From Diacronema lutheri (lineage: Eukaryota > Haptophyta > Pavlovophyceae > Pavlovales > Pavlovaceae), in NCBI GenBank assembly GCA_019448385.1, contig JAGTXO010000006.1:1054001-1118000 (forward strand): a stretch of 64,000 bases of DNA, read 5' to 3'. The notes under the pieces are model-generated. The model saw only the letters and a program-made list of their open reading frames with translations. It was not told the origin of the DNA and ran no database searches. Shown in pieces: positions 31,086 through 40,700 of this stretch (its first letter is position 1; the number at the start of each line of letters is the position of its first letter). A program made the translations under genes and the position numbers.

Positions 31086-32789
31086 CTACAGGAGCAGGTC
31101 TTCGAGGGCAGCCGCCATCGCCATCGCCTGCGCGCGCGCGGTTGCTGCGCCGCCCTCGCCCTGCCCGCCAACGGCAGCGCCGCCGCCCGACCCGCCACCC
31201 GGCGCGTCGCGCGAGCCCACGTGCTGCACGTGCATGCACACGGCCAAGCTGAGGATCGGGTACCGCGAAACAAACGCCGCGCCTGCGCCGGCGGCGGGGG
31301 CCGCGCCTCCTTCAGCCGGCACGACGAAATGGCCAGTCACCTCGGCAATGCGTACTTGGTACTCACCGACGGTCCAGACGCCACCGCGCCCGTTTCTACG
31401 CTGCGCGTCTGCCGTGAGCGCGCGCAGCCGGCGGGACCTTGAAGATGGTGGCGCAGCGGCCTTTGCCTCGGTCGCGGCCAATCCACCCGGTGCGACCTGC
31501 ACGGTCTCGTACGCCTCGGCGGTGTCCGAGATGGCCATCAGGTCGACGTCGGCATGCCAATGCGAGTCGGGCACGCCGAAGAGGCCGAAATCGGCCGCAT
31601 TGGCCGACGGCGCCGCGTGCTGCGCCGCCGGTCGGACGCTGAGCGAGAGAGTGAGCTCAGCCGGCTGGCCTGCGCCAGCCGACCAATCACGCTCGAGCCG
31701 CTCTTTCTCGCCCGGTGGCGGACTGCGCGATGCGCGTGGCTCTGCGGCGGCCGGTGCGGCTGGCGCGCCCTCGCGCCGGCCGGCATGGCCAACCGTGCCG
31801 CCCTGGCCGACGCACGCGTCGCTGGCGGACGGCGGCGCGATCGGCGGTAGGTGCTGCCCAAGTGGCGGGCAATGAGGGCAACGATCGGCTGCGGACGCCG
31901 CGGCCGAAGGCACGGCGCTCGGCCGGGCGCTGTGCACGGCCGCGAGCGCTGAGTTTCGAGGCGGCGAGGCGCCCGCGATGCTGTCCGGCGCACCAGCCTC
32001 CCCTGCCTCCGCGCCCGCCTCGGCCTCGGCCTCGGGCGCACCCTCGCCCGCCGTCCGCCCGCCTGTATCGCGCGCGCATCGCGCGCGCCGCGCGTTTGCC
32101 GCCGCGGGCGCAGATCGCGCGCCCTCGCTTCCAACCAGCGTGACTGACTCTGCGTGCTGCGTCGACAGCCACACCCACATCTCCTCGCCCATGCGGTGCG
32201 AGCGCACAGCCGGCTTTGAATTGCGCGCGCGTTTTGCGCCGCCGCACCGCGCTTTGGCCCTTGCGTCGCCGCGAGACGATGGCCGGACAGCGTCCGGCGC
32301 GGGGAGCTGCAGGCGGTCGACGGCCACACCGACGAGCACAGTCTCGTCACGCGCGCCCAGCTGGCGCGGCAAGCTCGCGCGCGCGGCCACGTCGAGCGCC
32401 GCGCCGGAGCTCGCCAGTGAGTCGAGCGCCTCGTGCGCTACGGACAGGATGCGCAGGCGGTAACCGCCGATGCGGTAAGCCCAGGCGGCGTGCTCTGACG
32501 CGCCGAGCCAGATGTGCAGCGGCGGGCCCGCGTGGCCGTCGAGCGCCGCGCGCACGTACGCGCCGCCGACCTGCGCGCCGATCGGCGAGCCCGCGCCCAT
32601 CGCCGCGCCCGACATGACCGACGAGAATAGGTCGGCGCCGCCGCCGTCGTGCGTTGCTGCGCCCACCCAGAGCCGAAGCCCCTCAAGACGGAGCGGGCTG
32701 GCGTCGAGCGCGATGGTGTGCACGCCGAGGAAGTGCGGCGCGCGCAACATTGCCGCGCGCTCCGCGGGCGGGCATGCCATCACGTTCAC
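31086..32789 (-). CDS. 567-aa protein of unknown function
   Basis: One open frame from ATG 32789 (MNVMACPPAERAAMLRAPHF) to a stop at 31086. The first about 200 residues are mixed alpha/beta (LRLEGLRLWVGAATHDGG, LRILSVAHEALDSL). The middle is Ala/Pro/Glu-rich and likely disordered, and the C-terminal part regains structure (VWTVGEYQVRIAEVTGHFVV, YPILSLAVCMHV). No family recognised. The start lies 59 bp from the divergent GlnRS start, so the two probably share a promoter. A short intron around 31430-31480 is possible. Confidence 0.55.
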   Translation of the reverse strand: MNVMACPPAERAAMLRAPHFLGVHTIALDASPLRLEGLRLWVGAATHDGGGADLFSSVMSGAAMGAGSPIGAQVGGAYVRAALDGHAGPPLHIWLGASEHAAWAYRIGGYRLRILSVAHEALDSLASSGAALDVAARASLPRQLGARDETVLVGVAVDRLQLPAPDAVRPSSRGDARAKARCGGAKRARNSKPAVRSHRMGEEMWVWLSTQHAESVTLVGSEGARSAPAAANARRARCARDTGGRTAGEGAPEAEAEAGAEAGEAGAPDSIAGASPPRNSALAAVHSARPSAVPSAAASAADRCPHCPPLGQHLPPIAPPSASDACVGQGGTVGHAGRREGAPAAPAAAEPRASRSPPPGEKERLERDWSAGAGQPAELTLSLSVRPAAQHAAPSANAADFGLFGVPDSHWHADVDLMAISDTAEAYETVQVAPGGLAATEAKAAAPPSSRSRRLRALTADAQRRNGRGGVWTVGEYQVRIAEVTGHFVVPAEGGAAPAAGAGAAFVSRYPILSLAVCMHVQHVGSRDAPGGGSGGGAAVGGQGEGGAATARAQAMAMAAALEDLLL

Positions 32790-32848
32790 GTACAGTATTT
32801 GGCGGCAAGGCTGTTGTGTGCTCCGAACTTCGAAGGCTCGCGTCCACG

Positions 32849-34771
32849 ATGCTGGCTGGGCTTTTGACGCTCGGCGCGGTGAGCATGATGCGCGCGAGCT
32901 CGGGACCGGTGGCGAGCGGGCGCGCGGCGCTACGCGCGGGTGCGCAGGCGTTAACGCTGCGGCAGCTCAGCGCGCTCCGCCGTGCTGGCCGGATTGTCGC
33001 CAAGGGCGCACCCGCGCCCGACAAAGATGCGCCGATCGCGACCAACTTTGTGCGCAACATCATCAAGGACGACCTTGCGAGCGGTAAGCACGCGCAGCTC
33101 GTGACGCGCTTCCCGCCCGAGCCGAACGGCTTTTTACACATCGGCCACGCCAAGTCGATCTGCCTCAACTTTGGCCTCGCCGACGAGTTTGCCGGCATCA
33201 CGTACATGCGGCTCGACGACACCAACCCGCTCAAGGAGGAGCAGCTCTACGTCGACTCGATCCTCGATGACGTGAGGTGGCTGGGCGGCGATTGGGGCGA
33301 CCGGCTCACGCACGCGTCCGACTACTTTGCGCAGATGTACGAGATCGCCGAGCACCTCATCGAGGACGGCAAGGCATACGTCGACTCGGCGTCGCTCGAG
33401 ATGATCCGAGAGTATCGCGGCAACTACGCCACCGCCGCGCGCCCGACGCCCGACCGCGAGCGGCCGGCGGCGGAGTCGCTTGAGCTCTTCCGGCGGATGC
33501 GCGCGGGCGACTTTGCCGAGGGCAAGTACGTGCTGCGCGCCAAGATCGACCTGAGCGCCGCGAACATGAACATGCGCGACCCGGTATTGTACCGCGTGCG
33601 GCATGCGACGCACCCGCAGACGGGCGACGCGTGGTGCATCTACCCGATGTACGATTACGCGCACCCGATCTCGGACGCGCTCGAGTCGATCACGCACTCG
33701 CTTTGCACCCTCGAGTTTCAGGACCACCGCCCGCTCTACGACTGGGTCGTTCACAACATGCGGCCAGCGCCGCCGTGCGACCCGCTGCCGCGCCAGATCG
33801 AGGTCTCCCGCCTCAACATCCATTTTACGGTGCTCTCGAAGCGCAAGCTGATCCGGCTGGTGGAGGAGGGGCACGTGCGCGGGTGGGACGACCCGCGCCT
33901 GCCCACCATCGCCGGCCTCCGCCGTCGCGGCTACCCGCCCGCAGCCATACAGCTCTTCTGCGACCGGACGGGCATCTCCAAGGAGGACAAGAACATTGAC
34001 CTGGCCGTCCTCGAGGACTGCGCGCGCGAAACGCTCGACGCGGCGGCGGGGCGCGCAATGGCGGTGCTCGACCCGCTTAAGGTGGTCGTGACGAACTGGC
34101 CTGAGGGCAAAACCGAGCCGCTCGACGCACCCGTCCACCCCAAGCGGCCTGAGCTCGGCTCGCGCACTCTCAGCATGTCGAGAGTCCTCTTCATCGAGCG
34201 CGACGATTTTGCGCTCGAGCCGTCGCCAAAGTTCTTTCGGCTGTCGCCCGGCGCGGAGGTGCGGCTGCGCAACGCGTATGCAATCCGGTGCGATGAGGTC
34301 GTGCACGGTGCCGACGGCCGCGTCGCCGAGCTGCGCTGCACGTACGACGAGTCGACGAAGCAGGGCGCGGGCCGTAAGATCAAGGGCATCGTGCATTGGG
34401 TCTCGGAAACGGCCGCCGTGCCGCTCACCGTCCGGCTGTGGGATCGGCTATTCAGCAAGCCGGCGCCGGGCGCGGAGCAGCCCGACGGCGACTTCCTCGC
34501 CGACCTCAACCCTGGCTCCGTGAAGGAGCTCTCGGGCTGCCTGGGCGAGGCGTCGCTGCGCGACGCGCGGCCGGGCGAGCAGTTTCAATTTGAGCGGCTC
34601 GGCTACTACGCGGCCGACCTGGTCGACAGCAAGCCGGGCAGCCCCGTCTTCAACAGGGTCGTTACGCTGCGGGACACGTGGGGCAAGCTGTCCGTGGAGG
34701 AATCGGAGGCCGCCGCGAGGGCGATGCGCAAGCTCGACGCCGCGGGCGACGCGCCCGCCGCGGTTGTATAG
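32849..34771 (+). CDS. glutaminyl-tRNA synthetase, bacterial type with N-terminal leader
   Basis: Charges tRNA-Gln with glutamine. The 640-aa frame has class I signatures: HIGH as GFLHIGHAKSI (about residue 98), KMSKS-like LSKRKL (about 333) and the two-barrel anticodon-binding region (SRVLFIERDDFALEP to VFNRVVTLRDTW). From NFVRNIIKDDLASGKH onward it follows the E. coli GlnS layout closely and lacks the long YqeY-type N-terminal domain of typical eukaryotic enzymes. About 65 residues precede the catalytic core (MLAGLLTLGAVSMMRASSG, then basic/Ala-rich), consistent with organelle or dual targeting. ATG 32849 is chosen because it opens this leader; the next Met is 12 residues on. No intron. Confidence 0.93.
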   Translation: MLAGLLTLGAVSMMRASSGPVASGRAALRAGAQALTLRQLSALRRAGRIVAKGAPAPDKDAPIATNFVRNIIKDDLASGKHAQLVTRFPPEPNGFLHIGHAKSICLNFGLADEFAGITYMRLDDTNPLKEEQLYVDSILDDVRWLGGDWGDRLTHASDYFAQMYEIAEHLIEDGKAYVDSASLEMIREYRGNYATAARPTPDRERPAAESLELFRRMRAGDFAEGKYVLRAKIDLSAANMNMRDPVLYRVRHATHPQTGDAWCIYPMYDYAHPISDALESITHSLCTLEFQDHRPLYDWVVHNMRPAPPCDPLPRQIEVSRLNIHFTVLSKRKLIRLVEEGHVRGWDDPRLPTIAGLRRRGYPPAAIQLFCDRTGISKEDKNIDLAVLEDCARETLDAAAGRAMAVLDPLKVVVTNWPEGKTEPLDAPVHPKRPELGSRTLSMSRVLFIERDDFALEPSPKFFRLSPGAEVRLRNAYAIRCDEVVHGADGRVAELRCTYDESTKQGAGRKIKGIVHWVSETAAVPLTVRLWDRLFSKPAPGAEQPDGDFLADLNPGSVKELSGCLGEASLRDARPGEQFQFERLGYYAADLVDSKPGSPVFNRVVTLRDTWGKLSVEESEAAARAMRKLDAAGDAPAAVV

Positions 34772-34820
34772 AGGGGCGCGAGGGGCTTTTGAAGCGGCCA
34801 GTTGCAGTGCAACTGGCCGG

Positions 34821-35813
34821 TCACTCCTTTGCGCGGCCTTGCTTCCCCTTTGGGATGTCGTTGATCCAGTACGACGGATGGCGAACCATGATGCCGGCAT
34901 TCAGGCAGTATGCGCGCTCAAGCCGGCTCAGCGCGCAATCCGCCTCGTCGACGCGGCTTTCGTACAAGGAGATGAGTGTCTGCATACCCCACGTCTGCGC
35001 ACGTCGCGGGGCGCGTCGCGCCCCCGCCCGCGCTCGCGACGGCGTGAGCATGGGGATGGACGGATCGGCAGAGGTGCGGTGCGCGCGCAAGCTCGAGGCT
35101 CTCACAGGAATGAGCATGGCGTGCGTCCCTCCACATGTGCACCTGCTCACGACCTTGCCAGCAGCGCACGAGCGACCAGAGGTGTCCTTCCAGCAGTCGA
35201 GCCGAACGACATCCGGGCGGCACGCCATGCCCTCGCGAGTCAGCGCGTCCGTCAAATGCAGCACAAGCAGGCGGCGCAAACTCGAGGGAGACCTGACGAA
35301 GTGGTCGTCCTCGAGCAGCAATAAAAGCTCGTCATCCCGCCCGGAGGCCTGCCAGCGCGCCAGATACTGCTTGAGGACAAGGATTTTGGACTTGAGGCAG
35401 CCCGCCGTGCCAAGCAAGCGCGCGCGAGTAAACGCCTCGCCCATCCACTCCGGAAGCAGCGCCTGGGCCTCGTCGACGTCCACGCTTTGCCCTGGGAAGC
35501 GGTCGCATGGCACGTCGCGAGCCAGGCGCGCGAGGTGCTTTGTCATGAACGTGATCCGGTCATGCCGGTGCTGCATGCTGATGAACGTGATGCGCGCGAG
35601 CGCGGTGGTGTTGATGCATGCACGGCCGCCGCGCGCCACCGGGTCGTTGGCCATCGTGCGGCGGCGGCGCGCGCCTGGGCGTAGCTCGCGAGCTGAGGCA
35701 GCGAGGGCGGACGCGTTGGCGCGTGCACCAGCAACGGCAAGCAGGCGCGGCGCATCGACGCGTGGCGAAGAAGCGCCGGCGAGGCACGGCAAGCCCCAGA
35801 GCGCGAGCGCCAT
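34821..35813 (-). CDS. GT25-like glycosyltransferase, secretory pathway
   Basis: Exons 35813-35106 and 34994-34821 (293 aa). The start MALALWGLPCLAGASS is a signal peptide or anchor. The core ITFISMQHR, GCLKSKILVLKQYL and LLLLEDDHF is the pattern of glycosyltransferase family 25 (acceptor-side CxxS, then the metal-binding ExD/EDD motif). CTCGGTHAMLIP and TWGMQTLISLYES follow, with YINDIP-type ending. The intron (34995-35105, GTGAGAG...GTGCGCAG, 111 nt, phase 0) has no stop and could be read through. Only about 50 bp separate its stop from that of GlnRS, so the genes are convergent. The sugar added cannot be told. Confidence 0.7.
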   Translation of the reverse strand: MALALWGLPCLAGASSPRVDAPRLLAVAGARANASALAASARELRPGARRRRTMANDPVARGGRACINTTALARITFISMQHRHDRITFMTKHLARLARDVPCDRFPGQSVDVDEAQALLPEWMGEAFTRARLLGTAGCLKSKILVLKQYLARWQASGRDDELLLLLEDDHFVRSPSSLRRLLVLHLTDALTREGMACRPDVVRLDCWKDTSGRSCAAGKVVSRCTCGGTHAMLIPVRASSLRAHRTSADPSIPMLTPSRARAGARRAPRRAQTWGMQTLISLYESRVDEADCALSRLERAYCLNAGIMVRHPSYWINDIPKGKQGRAKE

Positions 35814-36154
35814 GCGTGCCACCAACGGGCCGCGGACGTGCGACGCCCGTGGCTGCTTTGCTTGGCGCAGGGCACACGCGCGGCGAGCAGAGTGGGACGG
35901 GGTGGAGCACGCGTGCGCGCCCATCGCGTGGCCGAGCGCACGGCTGCCTCGATCGGCGCCAGCTTCTGGCCAAGAGGCCAACTGGCCAAGCCGGTTCGGG
36001 TTGGCTCCCCAGTTCACTCCTGCGGCTGATTTTTCTCTTCTCTTTGATGTCCTGGTGACTGAAGATCCCAAGTCCCAACCCCATTTTTCCCTCGGGCGTA
36101 CGAGCGTCGCCGGCGCGCGCATGCCCTACAGCACGTGCACAAATGGCGAGCCGC

Positions 36155-37648
36155 TCAGGCGACGTTGTGCACCATCGTCTCCTTGCGAATCTGGTGGCAC
36201 GTCGACTCGACGAGGTTGAGCAGCGAAGAGATGTTGCCCGACCAGTCGTTGAGCAGCTCGTTGGGCTGCTGCGGCTTTTGGAACGAGACGACGCCCGCCG
36301 GCCGGTCGATGCGCGCCCAGATCGCGCCCGACGAGACCATCTCGGAGAGCTCGCGTTCGGCCTCCGCCTCGCTCACGGTGAGGAGCGTCGCCATGCGCGC
36401 CATCTTGATGCGCTTATAGAATTTGGCGAGGGTGCGCATGTTGTGCTGGACGACGCGCAGGTGCATCGTCTGCGTGATGTGCTCCGCGCTCCCGCCAAAC
36501 TGCGCGAGCGCCTTGCCGAGCGGACCGCCGGGCGCGATCTCGGCGAGCAGCGCGTCGCTCACATCCGCGTCGGTGAAGATCTCGTCCGTCGTGAAGAGCT
36601 CGACAAGCCTGGCGTAGAGCGGGTGCTCGGCGAGCTCCTTGAGCTGCTTGAGCCGGTGCATCTGGTCAACCTGCTCGTTCGAGTGCGCCGAGAGCAGCAG
36701 GTAGACGACCGTGAGCTTGAGCGCCTCGCCGCTCAGCGCTGGCTCGTCGCGGATCGCCTTCGTGTCGTGTAGGGACTGGAAGGCGCGGAAGAGCTCAAAG
36801 GTCTCCTTGCTGTGCATGTGGTACTGCGTGACGAGGTGGTAATACCGCACCTTGAGGTCGTCGAGGCTGCCGTCCTCGAAGAACTTGAGGTTGACCTTTT
36901 TCGCCATAATCCACGCGCGCATGTAGTCGCCCGTCGCGAGGCACAACCGCACCTGCTGCAGCACGAACTCGGTCTTTTCGCGCTTGTCCATGCCGCCGAG
37001 CGTCTCGACCTGCGTGTCCTGCAGCACGTTACGCGCCTCCTCTACCTGCCCCTCCGCCTCGTGGATCCGCGCAAGCGTGAGCGAGAGGCGCGCGCGCTCG
37101 ACCTCGACGTACAACTTGCCCTCCGTGACCGTACGGAGCGTCGTGATGAGCTCGAGCTTCTTCGCCTTGTCGGGCTGCTCGTCGACCCACTTGGTCGCCT
37201 CTTGCACAATCCCTTGGATCGCCTGCGCGCGCGCGCGCGGGCGTTCGCCGCCGACGCACCACGCGCAAGGCGCGCGCACGCGCGGGGCGAGGTGGGGTTT
37301 TGAGCCGCGGCGGGCGACGCGCGCGCCAGCCGCCGGCGCGACGTGCACAGTCCTCGAACAGCTGAGGGGCCGAGGCGCGCGCAAGGTGCGCGGCACAGCC
37401 CGCCGTCGCACCTGCTTGAGCTGCGCGCGGCGCTTCGAGAGCAGCTGGATGTTCTCGTTGAGGAGCGTCCACTGGTTCGCGTCGTGGCAGATCTTGACGA
37501 TCGCGACGCACACCTCCGTCGTGCCTGGGATATCGCCGGCGAGGCGGGCGGTGCGCTCGACCGTGAGCAGCGCATCAATCGCGTCCTGCACCTGCCCCGC
37601 CCGCAGCGCCAGGTCGCGGTTCGCCTCGATCTCCTTCTCAAACCCCAT
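36155..37648 (-). CDS. RPN5: 26S proteasome regulatory subunit Rpn5 (PSMD12)
   Basis: A lid subunit of the 26S proteasome, built of helical repeats and a PCI domain that places Rpn11. Exons 37648-37412 and 37222-36155 give 434 aa, near the usual 445-456. Diagnostic stretches: WTLLNENIQLLSKRRAQLKQ, VTEGKLYVEVERARLSLTLA, FVLQQVRLCLATGDYMRAW, HNMRTLAKFYKRIKMARMAT and the PCI winged-helix end LLNDWSGNISSLLNLV with ETMVHNVA at the C-terminus. The intron (37223-37411, 189 nt, GTGCGACGG...GCGCGCAG) is a multiple of three and open, but its translation is Arg/Ala-rich and absent from other Rpn5 proteins. It starts 131 bp from the divergent RUN-PX gene. Confidence 0.93.
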   Translation of the reverse strand: MGFEKEIEANRDLALRAGQVQDAIDALLTVERTARLAGDIPGTTEVCVAIVKICHDANQWTLLNENIQLLSKRRAQLKQVRRRAVPRTLRAPRPLSCSRTVHVAPAAGARVARRGSKPHLAPRVRAPCAWCVGGERPRARAQAIQGIVQEATKWVDEQPDKAKKLELITTLRTVTEGKLYVEVERARLSLTLARIHEAEGQVEEARNVLQDTQVETLGGMDKREKTEFVLQQVRLCLATGDYMRAWIMAKKVNLKFFEDGSLDDLKVRYYHLVTQYHMHSKETFELFRAFQSLHDTKAIRDEPALSGEALKLTVVYLLLSAHSNEQVDQMHRLKQLKELAEHPLYARLVELFTTDEIFTDADVSDALLAEIAPGGPLGKALAQFGGSAEHITQTMHLRVVQHNMRTLAKFYKRIKMARMATLLTVSEAEAERELSEMVSSGAIWARIDRPAGVVSFQKPQQPNELLNDWSGNISSLLNLVESTCHQIRKETMVHNVA

Positions 37649-37779
37649 CGCGATCGCCTCCTCCGCGGCGCGAGAGTCGCGCGCTGAGACCAGAGACGCG
37701 AAGAGCTGCGATGGCCGACGGCCCCTGCGCTGCGATCGCCTCCTCCGCGGCCTGAATCCGTCCTTTCGGCAAGCGCTCG

Positions 37780-40700
37780 ATGGAGTGGGAGTGCTCCGCG
37801 TGCACCCTGATCAACTCGGGCTCGGCGACGCGCTGCACCGTGTGCGACACCGTGCGCGAGCTTCGCCCACCCCCTGCCGTGCCGTTCGGCGCGCCGCCTC
37901 CGATCGCCGGCTACAGCGGCCCGCTCGCCGCCGCGCCCAGCGCGCCGTCAGCCTTCCGCGCCTCGGGTGCCTTCGGCGCGCCGATGGTGGCCGGCGGGTT
38001 TGCAGGCGTGGGTATGCCCCCGCCTCCGCTCGTCCCGCCGCCGCCCTTCCCGCCGCCGCCTCCGCTCGCCTTTGCGCAGCCGCACCCGCCGCCGTCACCG
38101 CTTCCGTTGCTCATGCCGTCGCATCCAGCACCGCCGCATCTCGGCTTCGAGCACGGCGCGGGCCAGCTCGCCTCGCTTACGAGCCCGCAGCTGGCAGCGC
38201 CACCGCCGACATTCCCGGCACCCTCGCTGCCCGCCATGCCAGCCGCGCCGCCGCGCATGGGCGCCGGCTGCGGCGGCTCGACATGCTCGCTTCCAAATTT
38301 CGACCTCGCGGCCGGGGCCCCTTGGGGCGCGCCGCCCACGCTGAGCGCGCAGTGGTCAGCCGGCGCGGCGCACGCGCTGAGCCGCGCGCTTGCCATTGCC
38401 GACGCTGGCACGGACGTCCACGTCGGTGCGAGCGCTGACGGGAGCAGCGCGCCGGCTCCTAGCAGCGCGCCCGTGTCCACTTTCGCCGTGCCCACGGTCG
38501 GCTTGGAGGGCCTGCGCGCGCGCGGCGGCTGCGTCGACGGCTTCGGTGCGCAGGGCGTTTGCGGCGTGGGCGGCACATTCGGCGCGTCCGCGCCAACCGG
38601 CGCTTCGCATCCGTGGATGCGATGCTCGAGCGGCGCGTGTGCGGCGGGCGAGGCCGGCGGAGGTGCGTGGTCGACAGTCGGCGAACAATTCACGAGCGAT
38701 GGCGGTGCGGTCGCGCGGAGCGACGACACGCCGAGCGTGCTCGATCCAAGCCGCGCCGACTCGGCCGACAGCTTGCGCAGCCTCGGCGGTCTCTCGCGCG
38801 ATCTCTCGTGCAGCAGCAGCTGGCGTCCGGTGGCCGCTCCGGACGGCGCGCGCCCATGGGCGCGTCCTCCGCCACAGGCGATGGCCGGCTCTTTGCTCGA
38901 CTTGGCGCCCGGCACAGTAGCTGCGCGCACCTGCGCGATCACCAGCCTGCCGACAGGACCGCCGCCGCCGCTCGGCCCGCCGCCCGGCCCGCCGCCCGGC
39001 CCGCCGCCCGGCCCGCCGCCCGGCCCGCCGCCCGGCCCGCCGCCCGGCCCGCCGCCGCCACTTTCACCCTTTACGAGCGGACTCGCGCTGCCGCTCGGGC
39101 CGCCACCTGCCGTCGGCGTGGACCTGCACGCTCGACCTCCTCCTCCGCCGCCGCCGCCGCCGCCGCTGCCTCCTCGTCCGGAGCCCGCGCCGGACTACGC
39201 GAGCGCGCCCGTCGCGGCGCATGCCATCCTTGCAGCGCTCGCCACCTTCGGCCGTCCGCCAGCGCCGCTCACGCACGCCGGCGCGCCGGCTCCGCCCTCG
39301 CCTCGGCAGGGCGAGGCCGGCGAAGCGGCAGCGGGTGGATCGGCCGGCGGCGCGCTGCACGGCGTACGTTCGCCGCACGATGGCGCACGCGCGGGCGCGG
39401 ACGACAAGTTTGGCGCGAGCTGCGCGCTCGCAGCCGACAGGTTCCACCAGCCTGCTTCGCCTCGTTCGCCGAGCGCGCGCCGTGCGGCCGGCGCCTCGGG
39501 CGACGCGGGTGACGCGGCGGCAGCGCGCGCCGCAGCCGCAGCAGCCGATGCTGCCGACGCGGCGGCGGCGTCTGCGGCCGCACAAGCCGCCGACGCGGCG
39601 GATGCCGCGGCGGCCGCGGCCGTCGCGGACGCCGCCGACGCGGCGGAAGCCGCGGCGGTGGCGGCGGTGGCGGCGGCGGCCGAGGCGCGGATGACTGACG
39701 CAGTGCGCGCCCAGCCGCCTGCGGTGCAGCTGGGCCCGCCGCTGAGTTCGCCGCCCATCCTGAATTCGGCAGTTGGCGGAAGAGGCGTTCCGTCTCCGCC
39801 GCCGCCCGCGCCCGCGACGCCTCCGCCCGCGACGCCCGCCGCGCAGCCGCACCCGAGGCGTGCCTTCCGGGCAGCTCCCAACCTGCCGCCAAGCTGCGCG
39901 GCGATGCAGATCGCTGCTGTGGCTGCATCCTCGGCGTGCGAGCCGAGCGCTGCCGGGGAGCGATCCGGCACTCCGGCGGCATGCGCGCAGGGCGAGGCGC
40001 GGCGGGCAGCTGAGGAAGCGGGTTTCGGCACGACGGGTAGGGAGGGCATGGACGCGGCGGGCGAGGAGGCGGAGTACGCAACGCAGATCGACAGCTTCGA
40101 CGTGGTCACCGCCGAGATCGACCAGCTCGACGAGAGGCAGGGCCTCTACCGCGCGATGGACGACGCCAAGCGGTCCGCGCGCCGAGCCGCGCTCGTCGCG
40201 CGCCGCGAGGCGATGCAAGCGCGCGTCGCGGATGGCTCGCTCAGCATGGCGACCTACCTCGAGCAGCTGCGCCACGCGATCGGTAGGGAGCAGGCGAACG
40301 CGCGCGCATTCAAGGCGCAGAACGACGTGCTTGGTAAGATGCTCGCCATCCAGGCGCTCCGCCGCGTGAAGGCGATGCGCGACGAGCTGCGCGATGCGAT
40401 CGACGGCGCAGACGACGAGCCGGTCCTACCCGCGAGCGCGCCCGCGCCGTCTGCGCCTGCGCGTGCGCAGCAGCCGGACGATGGCGAGCGTCGGGCGCCG
40501 CCGATCGACGGCGCCGGTGCGACAGATGCGGCCGTGGCCATGCCGCCGCCCAGTCCGCAAGCATTGGACACTGGCCAAGCGTTGGACACTGGCGCGGAGG
40601 GAGCCGAGCGAACAGGCGCGTCGCTCGCGCGGTCGGGCTCCGGTGCGCGCGAAAGCAAAGGTGAGGGCGACGAGGCTGCCGCGGGGGGCAGCGCCATGCT

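Noticed and set aside
30949-31875. 308-codon plus-strand frame after the TATA-like sequence
   Set aside because: It is antisense to the 567-aa minus-strand protein and has Ala/Pro/Ser-only composition. The promoter-like signals are reported separately without assigning this frame.
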